Under the pieces are notes generated by a model. It worked only from the letters and a program-made list of their open reading frames with translations. It did not search any database and was not told where the DNA came from. A program made the position numbers and the translations under genes. Source: Succinatimonas sp. CAG:777 (GTDB taxonomy: Bacteria > Pseudomonadota > Gammaproteobacteria > Enterobacterales > Succinivibrionaceae). Taken from it: a stretch of 13,141 nt of DNA. Numbering within the stretch: position 1 is the stretch's first letter; each line of letters starts with the position of its first letter. Location: positions 1 to 13,141 of the forward strand of contig HF987952.1 of NCBI GenBank assembly GCA_000431835.1, written 5' to 3'. Below, in pieces: positions 1 to 6,765 of this stretch.

Positions 1-114
1 ATTATTTTTAATCAGTAAATTCAGTTTTACAGGTGAAATTTCAGGATGCTAGTTCTATCCTCAATCGTTGTTTTATGCATATTCTACATATTCATCAACA
101 CTAAATATTAACAC

Positions 115-143
115 TTGACAGGTAAGCTATACTTAACAATAAA
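115..143 (+). promoter_or_regulatory. Candidate sigma-70 promoter for the nitroreductase gene
   Basis: A perfect -35 hexamer TTGACA lies at 115-120. After a 17-nt spacer comes AATAAA (138-143), a 4/6 match to the -10 consensus. Transcription would begin near 150, leaving a leader of about 25 nt before the TTG start at 174. The weak -10 keeps confidence moderate. The rest of 1-114 shows no gene: all plus frames hit a stop by position 52 and the minus frames are closed as well. Confidence 0.4.
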
Positions 144-173
144 TATATTCATCAATTTCTATTAGGATTCCCC

Positions 174-695
174 TTGGATACTTTAGATTGCATATTCTCC
201 AGACACTCAGTTAGAAAATTCAAAGATAAAGACGTCCCTGAATCTGATATTCATACCATCCTACAGGCAGCTATGAGTGGACCATCTGCTGTAAACTGCA
301 GACCTTGGCAGTTTTTAGTTACTAAAAGAAAAGATGTGTTAGAGCGTATGGCTAAAGCTAATGGTCCTTATGCTACTCCACTTACCCATGCAGCTTTTGG
401 AGTAATGGTTGCAGGAGACTTATCTAAAGCTTACAGCAATGCTCCTGATTACTGGCAGACTGACTGCTCTATTGCTGCTCAAAATATGATCTTAGCAGCT
501 CAAGCTCTAGGTGTAGGTTCTGTATGGTTAGGTACTTTTCCTGAACAGGAAAGAGTTCAAGCTCTAAAAGAAGAGTTTAATCTTCCTGAACACATTGTAC
601 CTCACTCTTTAATTGCCTTTGGCTATCCTGTTGACAACGACAACCATCAAAGAAATCTCTTTGAGTCAGAGAAGGTACATGTTGACAATTGGTAA
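174..695 (+). CDS. Nitroreductase family FMN-dependent oxidoreductase
   Basis: This is a 173-residue single-domain nitroreductase, a cytoplasmic flavoenzyme family that uses NAD(P)H to reduce nitro compounds, quinones or similar acceptors. The N-terminal RHSVRKF motif (residues 10-16) is the usual FMN-phosphate binding segment. SGPSAVNCRPWQF (35-47) is the conserved second FMN-contacting segment, and the helix plus loop AAQNMILAAQALGVGSVWLG (101-120) is the typical C-terminal flavin-site signature. The length fits the small members of the family. The start is a TTG, chosen because AGGA at 164-167 sits 6 nt upstream and the frame is closed by a TAA at 123-125 with no ATG or GTG between. The gene ends 2 bp from the convergent hydrolase stop, and no terminator is visible. 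The natural substrate cannot be told from sequence. Confidence 0.9.
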   Translation: MDTLDCIFSRHSVRKFKDKDVPESDIHTILQAAMSGPSAVNCRPWQFLVTKRKDVLERMAKANGPYATPLTHAAFGVMVAGDLSKAYSNAPDYWQTDCSIAAQNMILAAQALGVGSVWLGTFPEQERVQALKEEFNLPEHIVPHSLIAFGYPVDNDNHQRNLFESEKVHVDNW

Positions 696-697
696 TT

Positions 698-1513
698 CTA
701 AAAGGCATTTACCTTCAAGAAAGACACTGTTTTCTCAATAACGAATAGAAGAGGCTCGTCAGAGCCATTATTTGTAAAATCGTGACCAGCATTTACTGTC
801 TGAAGTTCATGTTCTCCTTCATGACAGGAAATGATCCCTTCTGCTTGAGCAGGTTCTGGCCATACAACATGATCGTTAAGCCCTACCTGCAGTAACATTG
901 GACCTTTGTACTTTGTTATGCTTGCATGAGCACTCATTCTGCACAAACTTGTAAAGAATTCTCCACAAAGTTTTCTTTTGGCATTCCAAATATCAAACTC
1001 GTAAATTTTATGTTCGTCTTTACAAGCATGCATAACAGGATCAATGCCTGCTATTGTCAACATAACTTCCATCATGTTCACCGCAGGATTCCACAGCACT
1101 AATGACTTTATTTTAGTGTCTTTTGCACAAAGTGCAGTGGCAACTAATCCTCCAAAGGACAGTCCTAAAACAGAGATCCTTTTACCATCAACATGGTCAC
1201 ATTGTTTTAGGTAATCACAGGCTGCAATTGCATCTTCTAATTCTGTAAAAGCAGTTATATTTTCTAATGATCCTGCACTTTGGCCACATCCACGCATATC
1301 AATACGTAAAGAAGCAATGCCAACTTCAGACAATTTTGAAGCAAGTAAGGCAAATTTACCCTTTGGTGCAGACTTACTTACAGACTCGTGACGATTTCCT
1401 GTAAAACCATGTATTAAAAGCACAACAGGAGCTTTTGTATCACTATCAGGTAAACTCAAAGTTCCAACTACTTTTTTGCCTTTAACAAAAAAGCTCAAGT
1501 CCGTTTCTTTCAC
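698..1513 (-). CDS. Alpha/beta hydrolase, cinnamoyl/feruloyl-esterase-like
   Basis: A 271-residue serine hydrolase of the alpha/beta fold. The complete triad can be read: nucleophile Ser119 in GLSFGG (117-122), acid Asp214 in GLNDHVVWPE, and His244 in AGHDF. The oxyanion segment LLIHGFTGNRHES (33-44 region) and DMRGCGQSAG (72-81) resemble the family that includes LJ0536 and Est1E, which hydrolyse cinnamoyl esters from plant cell walls; that substrate is inferred by family resemblance only. No signal peptide is present, so it should act in the cytoplasm. The start is GTG, with AAGGA about 10 nt upstream. The gene follows the DUF285 gene by 37 nt on the same strand, so co-transcription is likely. 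It converges with the nitroreductase gene with 2 bp between stops. Other acyl-ester or peptide substrates remain possible. Confidence 0.85.
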   Translation of the reverse strand: MKETDLSFFVKGKKVVGTLSLPDSDTKAPVVLLIHGFTGNRHESVSKSAPKGKFALLASKLSEVGIASLRIDMRGCGQSAGSLENITAFTELEDAIAACDYLKQCDHVDGKRISVLGLSFGGLVATALCAKDTKIKSLVLWNPAVNMMEVMLTIAGIDPVMHACKDEHKIYEFDIWNAKRKLCGEFFTSLCRMSAHASITKYKGPMLLQVGLNDHVVWPEPAQAEGIISCHEGEHELQTVNAGHDFTNNGSDEPLLFVIEKTVSFLKVNAF

Positions 1514-1550
1514 TGTAAATTTGTCCTTACTAAGCTGTGATTATCTGTAC

Positions 1551-2771
1551 TTATTCATTCTCTTGATCTTTGAATAAACAATTATCAGAGCAACCTGCTG
1601 GATATTCTTGCTTAAATGAAGTTGCTCCAGAGAACATCTTGTATGAAGATACACCTGTTAAATCAAAATTCTTTAATGGCTGGTTAAATGACTTTGCATC
1701 TGTAAACATGCCAGGAGCATTTTGCAGTGTTACAAGATCCCATTTTTCTAAAGGCTGATTAAAACTCTCAGCCTCTCTGAACATGTATGCCATGTTAGAT
1801 ACTCTAGAAACATTCCAGTTTTCAACTGGCTTATTAAATGATTTTGCTCCAAAGAACATGCTAGACATGTTCTCTACTTTTGAAACATTCCAAGCACTGA
1901 TGTCCTGATTGAACGCACTTGCGCCAAAGAACATATAAGCCATTGTTCGTACATTTGATACATTCCATGAATTTAGTGGCTGATTAAAGTTCTTCAACTC
2001 ATAGAACATACCTTTCATGTTCTGAACATTTGAGACATCCCAAGCATCAATTGGCTCATTAAAGGAATCTGCTTCAAAGAACATAGACTGCATATTTACA
2101 ACTGAAGATACATTCCACTTTTCAATGCCTTTGTAATCTTTTCTAATCTCATCCTTACGGCAGGTTCTTTTGACTCTAATATATTCAGAATCGTTGCTGA
2201 TATAGTCACACTTTGCAAAAAGGAAACTCATATCGGTGATCTTGCTAGTATCAATTCTGTCTAGATGAACTTTCTTGTTCTTGATGAGTTTTCTTAACTC
2301 TGACTTATCAATTGGTTGATAATCGTATGGCTTGTCTTTGATAAATTTGTCATTTACCACAACGCCAGCTGAGAAAATCAAAATAACTACAGCAAGACCT
2401 GGAATAATATAAGCAGAAAGACCAGATGTTGAACTTTTTCCATGTTTTAATTTTTGTTCACGACGTGCAATAATGCCTAAAAAATGCGCTTTTACTTGGC
2501 TATCTTCACCATTTTCAATCAAAGGATATTCATCAGTTGACTTAATCATGTTGAGTCTTACTTTTGACATTTTTTTAAGACCGCTTAATCCTTTAATTTT
2601 GAACTTCAGCAAAATACATAAAATTAAAAGTTCGGTACTGTTTGGTTTTTCCTCTTTTAGAATAGTGATCTTTTCTTGAGCTTCACACCAATGTTCTTTT
2701 TCAAGATCACGCAGAGCAATTTTAATCCATTTGTTAAAGTCTTTGTTTGTATCTGTAATCATAACTGTCAT
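1551..2771 (-). CDS. Membrane-anchored DUF285/BspA-like leucine-rich repeat protein
   Basis: A 406-residue protein in three parts. Residues 1-115 are predicted to be helical and hydrophilic, with a TPR-like look around 12-60 (for example EHWCEAQEKITILKEEKP). A single TM segment lies at about 119-139, preceded by the basic stretch RREQKLKHGK. The positive-inside rule therefore puts the N-terminus in the cytoplasm and the C-terminus outside. Residues 174-392 carry DUF285 (BspA-type) repeats of the form W-[ND]-V-S-x-V-x-N-M-x-x-M-F-x-x-A-x-x-F-N-x-P. An insertion bracketed by Cys188 and Cys204 interrupts the first repeat, and a second Cys pair (394, 398) lies near the end. There is no cleavable signal peptide and no LPXTG or type IX sorting tail. 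ATG is preceded by a modest GGA. It is probably the first gene of a unit with the hydrolase. Function is unknown; the family is associated with surface adhesion and protein binding. Confidence 0.82.
   Translation of the reverse strand: MTVMITDTNKDFNKWIKIALRDLEKEHWCEAQEKITILKEEKPNSTELLILCILLKFKIKGLSGLKKMSKVRLNMIKSTDEYPLIENGEDSQVKAHFLGIIARREQKLKHGKSSTSGLSAYIIPGLAVVILIFSAGVVVNDKFIKDKPYDYQPIDKSELRKLIKNKKVHLDRIDTSKITDMSFLFAKCDYISNDSEYIRVKRTCRKDEIRKDYKGIEKWNVSSVVNMQSMFFEADSFNEPIDAWDVSNVQNMKGMFYELKNFNQPLNSWNVSNVRTMAYMFFGASAFNQDISAWNVSKVENMSSMFFGAKSFNKPVENWNVSRVSNMAYMFREAESFNQPLEKWDLVTLQNAPGMFTDAKSFNQPLKNFDLTGVSSYKMFSGATSFKQEYPAGCSDNCLFKDQENE
1596..2117 (-). repeat. Seven tandem 75-bp repeats encoding 25-residue DUF285 units
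   Basis: Six consecutive 25-residue units begin at W219, W244, W269, W294, W319 and W344 of the protein. A seventh, degenerate unit of about 24 residues begins at F369. Units 1-5 keep W-[ND]-V-S-x-V and MF-x(5)-FN. The sixth replaces the VS-x-V core with DLVTL, and the seventh loses the Trp and shortens the loop. The decay towards the C-terminus suggests a capping function or relaxed selection at the end of the solenoid. Confidence 0.85.
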
Positions 2772-2806
2772 ATCGAAATTCCAAAAATTTATCTGACAAT
2801 TTTAAG

Positions 2807-2818
2807 GGATCAAGATCC
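2807..2818. promoter_or_regulatory. Small perfect inverted repeat with two GATC sites upstream of the DUF285 gene
   Basis: GGATC-AA-GATCC lies 36 nt upstream of the DUF285 start, in the only space available for that gene's promoter. It is too small and lacks a T-tract, so it is not a terminator. It could be an operator half-site pair or chance. No convincing -35/-10 pair is visible around it: TTTACA followed by TAAAAT on the minus strand is spaced only 14 nt. Confidence 0.2.
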
Positions 2819-2850
2819 TGTAAAACTTGATAATAAGCAAAATACTCACA

Positions 2851-2885
2851 AAACAAAAAAAATACCGCAGATTTTGACTGCGGTA
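2851..2885 (-). terminator. Intrinsic terminator of guaBA
   Basis: An 8-bp stem, TACCGCAG/CTGCGGTA (2863-2870 with 2878-2885), has a 7-nt loop. On the minus strand it is followed directly by a run of T residues (A-rich on plus at 2851-2862). It lies 37 nt past the guaA stop and insulates the DUF285 gene from guaBA readthrough. Confidence 0.9.
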
Positions 2886-2922
2886 CTTGCTATCAATTAA
2901 CGCTTATTACCACTTAAGGGAA

Positions 2923-4491
2923 TTATTCCCACTCAATAGTTGCTGGTGGTTTTCCTGAGATATCATAAACAACTCTTGAAATACCATTGATTTCGTTAAT
3001 GATACGATTTGAGATATGACCTAATAAATCATATGGTAACTCAGCCCACTTTGCGGTCATAAAGTCAATGGTCTTTACAGCACGCAGAGATACTACGTAA
3101 TCATAACTACGATGATCACCCATAACTCCTACGGCACGAACTGGTAAGAATACAGTGAAAGCCTGACTTACTTTCTGATACCAGCCTGACTTGTTTAACT
3201 CTTCCATGAAGATAGCATCAGCCTGACGTAACAGATCTAAATATTCTTTCTTAACTTCACCTAGAACACGAACACCTAAACCAGGACCAGGGAAAGGATG
3301 TCTCATTACCATAGCCTCTGGTAAACCTAAAGCTACACCAATGCGTCTTACTTCATCCTTGAAAAGTTCACGTAAAGGCTCAACTAACTTGAATTTTAAG
3401 TCCTTAGGTAAACCACCTACGTTGTGGTGAGACTTAATTACGTGAGCTTTACCTGATTTAGCAGCAGCTGATTCAATAACGTCAGGGTAAATTGTACCTT
3501 GAGCTAAGAACTCAACACCTTCTAACTTTCTTGCCTCGTCAGCAAAAACGTCAATGAAGGTCTTGCCGATTGCCTTACGTTTTAACTCAGGATCTGAAAT
3601 ACCTTTTAGAGCATCTAAGAATCTGTCTGAAGCATCAGCGTATACGAAGTTCAAATCAAGAGGAGCAAACATCTCTTTTACCTGAGCACCTTCGTTCAAA
3701 CGTAATAAACCGTTATCAACGAATACACAGGTTAACTGTTTGCCAATAGCCTTTTGCAATAGTAAAGCGGTAACAGATGAATCAACACCACCTGATAGAC
3801 CTAAAAGAACTTTCTTGTCGCCTACCTGCTCACGAATTCTTGCAACAGCATCTTCGATAATAGCATTTGGTGACCATAATGCGTGTAAACCGCAAACATC
3901 AAGAACAAAGCGTTTTAAGATCTCACCGCCCTGCTTTGAGTGGGTTACCTCAGGATGAAACTGAACACCAAAGAACTTCTTATCTTTATTATAAATTGCA
4001 GCATATGGGCATGTATCAGTGCTACCTACTGTAACGAAACCATCAGGGATAGCTGTTACTTTGTCGCCATGAGACATCCAAACATCTAACTTATGCTCAC
4101 CTTCGTGATCAGTTAGATTGTCAAATAAAGGACACTCTGCCTTAATTTCTACAGTTGCATGTCCATATTCTCGTTTTGATGAACCTTGAACCTTACCACC
4201 TAACTGAACAGACATAGTTTGTAAGCCATAGCAGATACCTAAAACAGGAACGCCTGCATCAAATACCCACATAGGAGCACGTGGAGAACCAGCCTCTGTT
4301 GTAGACTCAGGTCCACCTGAAAGGATGATACCCTGAGCACCAAAATTCTTAATTAAATTAAGATCTGCATCAAATGGATAAATTTCGCAGTAAACACCGA
4401 TTTCACGTACACGGCGGGCAATCAGCTGTGTCACCTGAGAACCGAAATCTAAGATGAGGATCTTTTCAGAATGGATGTTCTGTGAAGACAT
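2923..4491 (-). CDS. guaA: GMP synthase (glutamine-hydrolysing)
   Basis: A 522-residue enzyme that converts XMP, ATP and glutamine to GMP in the cytoplasm, the last step of guanine nucleotide synthesis. The N-terminal class I glutamine amidotransferase domain (about 8-205) starts at ILILDFGSQ and holds the triad Cys87 (GICYGLQ), His179 and Glu181 (FHPEVTH). The ATP pyrophosphatase domain follows, with the PP-loop SGGVDSS at 233-239. The C-terminal dimerisation domain ends in the characteristic KPPATIEWE. All key residues are intact and the length is close to the 525 of E. coli. ATG at 4491 is preceded by a weak AGAG-type RBS. It is the second gene of guaBA, 64 nt after guaB, with a hairpin in the gap. 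Confidence 0.98.
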   Translation of the reverse strand: MSSQNIHSEKILILDFGSQVTQLIARRVREIGVYCEIYPFDADLNLIKNFGAQGIILSGGPESTTEAGSPRAPMWVFDAGVPVLGICYGLQTMSVQLGGKVQGSSKREYGHATVEIKAECPLFDNLTDHEGEHKLDVWMSHGDKVTAIPDGFVTVGSTDTCPYAAIYNKDKKFFGVQFHPEVTHSKQGGEILKRFVLDVCGLHALWSPNAIIEDAVARIREQVGDKKVLLGLSGGVDSSVTALLLQKAIGKQLTCVFVDNGLLRLNEGAQVKEMFAPLDLNFVYADASDRFLDALKGISDPELKRKAIGKTFIDVFADEARKLEGVEFLAQGTIYPDVIESAAAKSGKAHVIKSHHNVGGLPKDLKFKLVEPLRELFKDEVRRIGVALGLPEAMVMRHPFPGPGLGVRVLGEVKKEYLDLLRQADAIFMEELNKSGWYQKVSQAFTVFLPVRAVGVMGDHRSYDYVVSLRAVKTIDFMTAKWAELPYDLLGHISNRIINEINGISRVVYDISGKPPATIEWE

Positions 4492-4513
4492 AATTGAATC
4501 TCTTGATAGATTT

Positions 4514-4546
4514 AAAACGACAAATGCACCTGCATTGCAGGTGCAT
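4514..4546 (-). terminator. Intercistronic hairpin between guaB and guaA (attenuator or stabiliser)
   Basis: A 10-bp stem, ATGCACCTGC/GCAGGTGCAT (4524-4533 with 4537-4546), has a 3-nt loop. On the minus strand it is followed by TTTGTCGTTTT, a broken T-tract. It sits 9 nt after the guaB stop and 32 nt before guaA. The interrupted T-run suggests partial termination or protection of the guaB 3' end rather than complete termination, since guaA has no obvious promoter of its own. Confidence 0.55.
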
Positions 4547-4555
4547 CATGAAATA

Positions 4556-6022
4556 TTAGACGTGGCTCTGATAGTTTGGAGCTTCCTTAGTTATGGTTAC
4601 ATCATGAACATGAGACTCATGGAAACCTGCACTAGTAATACGTACGAACTGAGCTTTAGTACGTAAGTCATCGATTGTTGCACAACCGGTCAAGCCCATA
4701 GCAGCACGTAGACCTCCCATCTGCTGATGGATGATGTTGTGTAATAACCCCTTATATGCGACTCGACCTTCAATACCTTCTGGTACTAACTTGTCAGCTG
4801 CATTGTCTGACTGGAAGTAACGGTCAGCAGAGCCCTTTGACATAGCAGCTAAAGAGCCCATACCACGGTATGACTTAAATGAACGCCCCTGATAGATTTC
4901 AATCTCACCTGGAGCTTCTTCGGTACCAGCGAACATTGAGCCTACCATTACGCAGTTAGCGCCAGCTGCTATAGCCTTTGCAATATCACCTGAATAACGA
5001 ATACCACCATCAGCGATAACAGTAATGTCTGTGCCCTTTAAAGCTTCAACTGCATTTGATACAGCTGTCATCTGTGGTACACCGCAACCAGTTACGATTC
5101 GGGTTGTACAAATTGAGCCAGGACCAATACCAACCTTAACTGCGCTTACGCCAGCATCAGCTAAAGCTAAAGCACCGGCTGCAGTAGCTACGTTACCACC
5201 GATAATAGGTAATTCAGGATATTCTTTACGTAACCACTTTAATCTGTCTAAAACACCCTGTGAGTGACCGTGTGATGAGTCAACTAATAAAACATCGACA
5301 CCTGCTTCAACTAGAGCCTTTGCTCTGTCTTCATTGCCAGCACCTGCACCAATTGCGGCACCAACTCTTAATCTGCCTAAAGCATCTTTACAAGCATTTG
5401 GCTTGTTTGAAGATTTTTGGAAGTCTTTTACAGTAATAAGACCCTTTAAGTGGAAAGCATCATCAACTACTAAAACTTTCTCAATACGATGTTTCTGCAT
5501 TAAAGACTGAACGTTTTCGCGAGACTCATTTTCTCTTACAGTAACAAGACGCTCTTTAGGTGTCATAACCTCGTGAACCTTAACATCACCATTAGTTAAG
5601 AAACGAGTATCACGACCTGTGATAATACCTAATAGGTTATCCTTCTCATCTACTACTGGGAAACCGTAGAAACCATATTTAGCAGCCATCTGGCGAACCT
5701 GATTGATGGTGTTCTCAGGGTGTACTGTAACAGGCTTGGTTACCATACCGTTTTCAAAACGCTTTACACGAGCAACTTCCTGAGCCTGTCTTTCAATAGA
5801 CATGTTCTTGTGAATGAAACCAATACCACCTTCCTGAGCTAGAGCAATTGCAAGGTTTGACTCGGTAACGGTATCCATTGCAGATGAGATCATTGGAATG
5901 TTCAACTGAATGTTGGAGGTCAATCTAGTACGAAGATCTGCAGTGTTTGGTAAAACAGTTGAATGTGCAGGCACTAACAGTACGTCGTCGTATGTTAAAG
6001 CCTCTTCCATAATGCGTAGCAT
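4556..6022 (-). CDS. guaB: Inosine-5'-monophosphate dehydrogenase
   Basis: Oxidises IMP to XMP with NAD+, the committed step towards GMP, in the cytoplasm. The protein is 488 residues, the same as E. coli. It has a TIM-barrel catalytic domain interrupted by two CBS domains (about 95-205). The catalytic loop GPGSICTTR places the nucleophile at Cys305. The IMP-binding segment (about 363-366, DGGI) and the mobile flap with SYRGMGSL and DRYFQ are intact. The C-terminus ESHVHDVTITKEAPNY matches the family. The start is the ATG at 6022, chosen over an in-frame ATG 24 codons upstream: it has GGAGGA a few bases before it and yields MLRIMEEALTYDDVLLVPAH, which aligns with the known N-terminus. It is the first gene of guaBA and is transcribed divergently from the NfeD unit. 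Confidence 0.98.
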   Translation of the reverse strand: MLRIMEEALTYDDVLLVPAHSTVLPNTADLRTRLTSNIQLNIPMISSAMDTVTESNLAIALAQEGGIGFIHKNMSIERQAQEVARVKRFENGMVTKPVTVHPENTINQVRQMAAKYGFYGFPVVDEKDNLLGIITGRDTRFLTNGDVKVHEVMTPKERLVTVRENESRENVQSLMQKHRIEKVLVVDDAFHLKGLITVKDFQKSSNKPNACKDALGRLRVGAAIGAGAGNEDRAKALVEAGVDVLLVDSSHGHSQGVLDRLKWLRKEYPELPIIGGNVATAAGALALADAGVSAVKVGIGPGSICTTRIVTGCGVPQMTAVSNAVEALKGTDITVIADGGIRYSGDIAKAIAAGANCVMVGSMFAGTEEAPGEIEIYQGRSFKSYRGMGSLAAMSKGSADRYFQSDNAADKLVPEGIEGRVAYKGLLHNIIHQQMGGLRAAMGLTGCATIDDLRTKAQFVRITSAGFHESHVHDVTITKEAPNYQSHV

Positions 6023-6026
6023 AAAT

Positions 6027-6032
6027 TCCTCC
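6027..6032 (-). promoter_or_regulatory. Shine-Dalgarno of guaB, which sets its start
   Basis: GGAGGA on the minus strand lies 4 nt before the ATG at 6022. It is the strongest ribosome binding site in the window and rules out the upstream in-frame ATG at 6094 as the main start. Confidence 0.9.
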
Positions 6033-6056
6033 AAAACTTGTAAAATTTGATCGAAC

Positions 6057-6086
6057 ATTATACAAGAAAAAGTGATCGTTTTATCA
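6057..6086 (-). promoter_or_regulatory. Candidate guaB promoter with overlapping PurR-like box
   Basis: A perfect TATAAT on the minus strand (6062 down to 6057) would start transcription near 6050, about 28 nt before guaB. The -35 is poor: GATAAA or TGATAA at 17-18 nt spacing. Between the two elements, 6079 down to 6064 reads ACGATCACTTTTTCTT. By hand this matches 12 of 16 positions of the PurR-type consensus ACGCAAACGTTTTCTT but lacks the central CpG. The -10 is credible; the PurR reading is tentative. Confidence 0.45.
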
Positions 6087-6212
6087 GTTTTCAAGATGAT
6101 TTTTTTGTATAAAGTTATGTTCTCAGTTTCTTTTACATTTGTGCCTGTGAAAAGTAATGAAAAATTTAATTTTCGCTAATTAGTCAAAGCTAATTTTTGT
6201 ATAAGATTTGTC

Positions 6213-6221
6213 TGCTATAAC
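6213..6221 (+). promoter_or_regulatory. Candidate extended -10 promoter for the 6281-8198 unit
   Basis: TGC-TATAAC is an extended -10 motif (TGn plus a 5/6 hexamer). No good -35 precedes it. Transcription would start near 6228, giving a leader of about 53 nt to the ATG at 6281. The 258-bp intergenic region also holds two direct copies of GCTAATT (6175-6181 and 6189-6195) of unknown meaning. Confidence 0.35.
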
Positions 6222-6280
6222 ATCCAATACAATTTCAACTTGTGATACTATCTGACAAGTTTTTAATTTTGGATAAAATA

Positions 6281-6751
6281 ATGAACAACTACTCTTTAGA
6301 GCCTAAAGATGGCGACTTTGTTGCTCTAGTGAAGCAACTTGAAAAGAAAAATGTAGCTGCAATGAAAAATGACGTTGTCAAAAGCAATGCCAAACATCAG
6401 GAGCACATTCAAAAAGAAGCTATCAATATCCAATCTACTCCTCAAGAAAGGGCGTCTGTACTTAAGACAAAAAATAACAATTTAAATCAGGGAGCAAAAG
6501 CCCTCCCTCAGCAGAGTACTTACCAAAATTCTAACAATGCAACTTTAGGAAAGGTTACCAATAAGCATGCTGTAAATTCAAACAAGAAGACTTCACCATT
6601 AGTATCTTTCTTGATTGTAGCTTGTATTTTCGTATTTTTTAGCTTGATTGTGTTTTCCGATGATCCAGAAAGATTAATTAGAATTTTTGTGCCAGTCTTC
6701 TTTGCCCTGATATTTTTTAATATCTTTAAGAATAAAACTAAAAAGAAATAG
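6281..6751 (+). CDS. Unrecognised membrane protein with long polar N-terminal region and two C-terminal TM segments
   Basis: I do not recognise this 156-residue protein. Residues 1-105 are polar, rich in Lys, Asn and Gln, and look mostly disordered or helical. Two hydrophobic segments follow at about 107-125 and 132-149, separated by the acidic-basic turn SDDPERLIR, and a very basic end KNKTKKK closes the chain. Both termini should be cytoplasmic with a short hairpin through the membrane. ATG at 6281 is preferred because GGA lies 7 nt upstream; a GTG at 6242 in the same frame has no RBS. The stop lies 14 nt before the NfeD-like gene, so it is almost certainly co-transcribed with NfeD and the slipin and may act with them. 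No motif supports an enzymatic role. Confidence 0.75.
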   Translation: MNNYSLEPKDGDFVALVKQLEKKNVAAMKNDVVKSNAKHQEHIQKEAINIQSTPQERASVLKTKNNNLNQGAKALPQQSTYQNSNNATLGKVTNKHAVNSNKKTSPLVSFLIVACIFVFFSLIVFSDDPERLIRIFVPVFFALIFFNIFKNKTKKK

Positions 6752-6765
6752 CTTTGGAGTAAGGT

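Noticed and set aside
1..52. Possible tail of an upstream coding sequence in plus frame 2
   Set aside because: Only 16 codons are open before a TAG, with no recognisable residues; it cannot be told from chance.
645..665. CAAAGA/TCTTTG inverted repeat near the end of the nitroreductase gene as a terminator for the hydrolase
   Set aside because: It is six mostly A-T pairs inside coding sequence with no T-run on either strand.
2473..2900. Plus-strand open frames opposite the DUF285 gene, and similar ones opposite guaA, guaB, the slipin and glgX
   Set aside because: They lie antisense inside well-supported genes, lack good RBS sites and encode no recognisable protein.
6023..6094. 24-residue N-terminal extension of GuaB from an upstream in-frame ATG
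   Set aside because: The ATG at 6022 has a GGAGGA site and gives the known IMPDH N-terminus and length. The upstream stretch overlaps the probable -10 box and reads as promoter sequence.
6175..6195. Direct repeat of GCTAATT in the divergent intergenic region
   Set aside because: Seven bases repeated 14 nt apart in AT-rich sequence is weak, and neither copy lines up with a promoter element I can support.
6242..6280. GTG start for the unrecognised membrane protein
   Set aside because: No RBS precedes it, whereas the ATG at 6281 has GGA 7 nt upstream.
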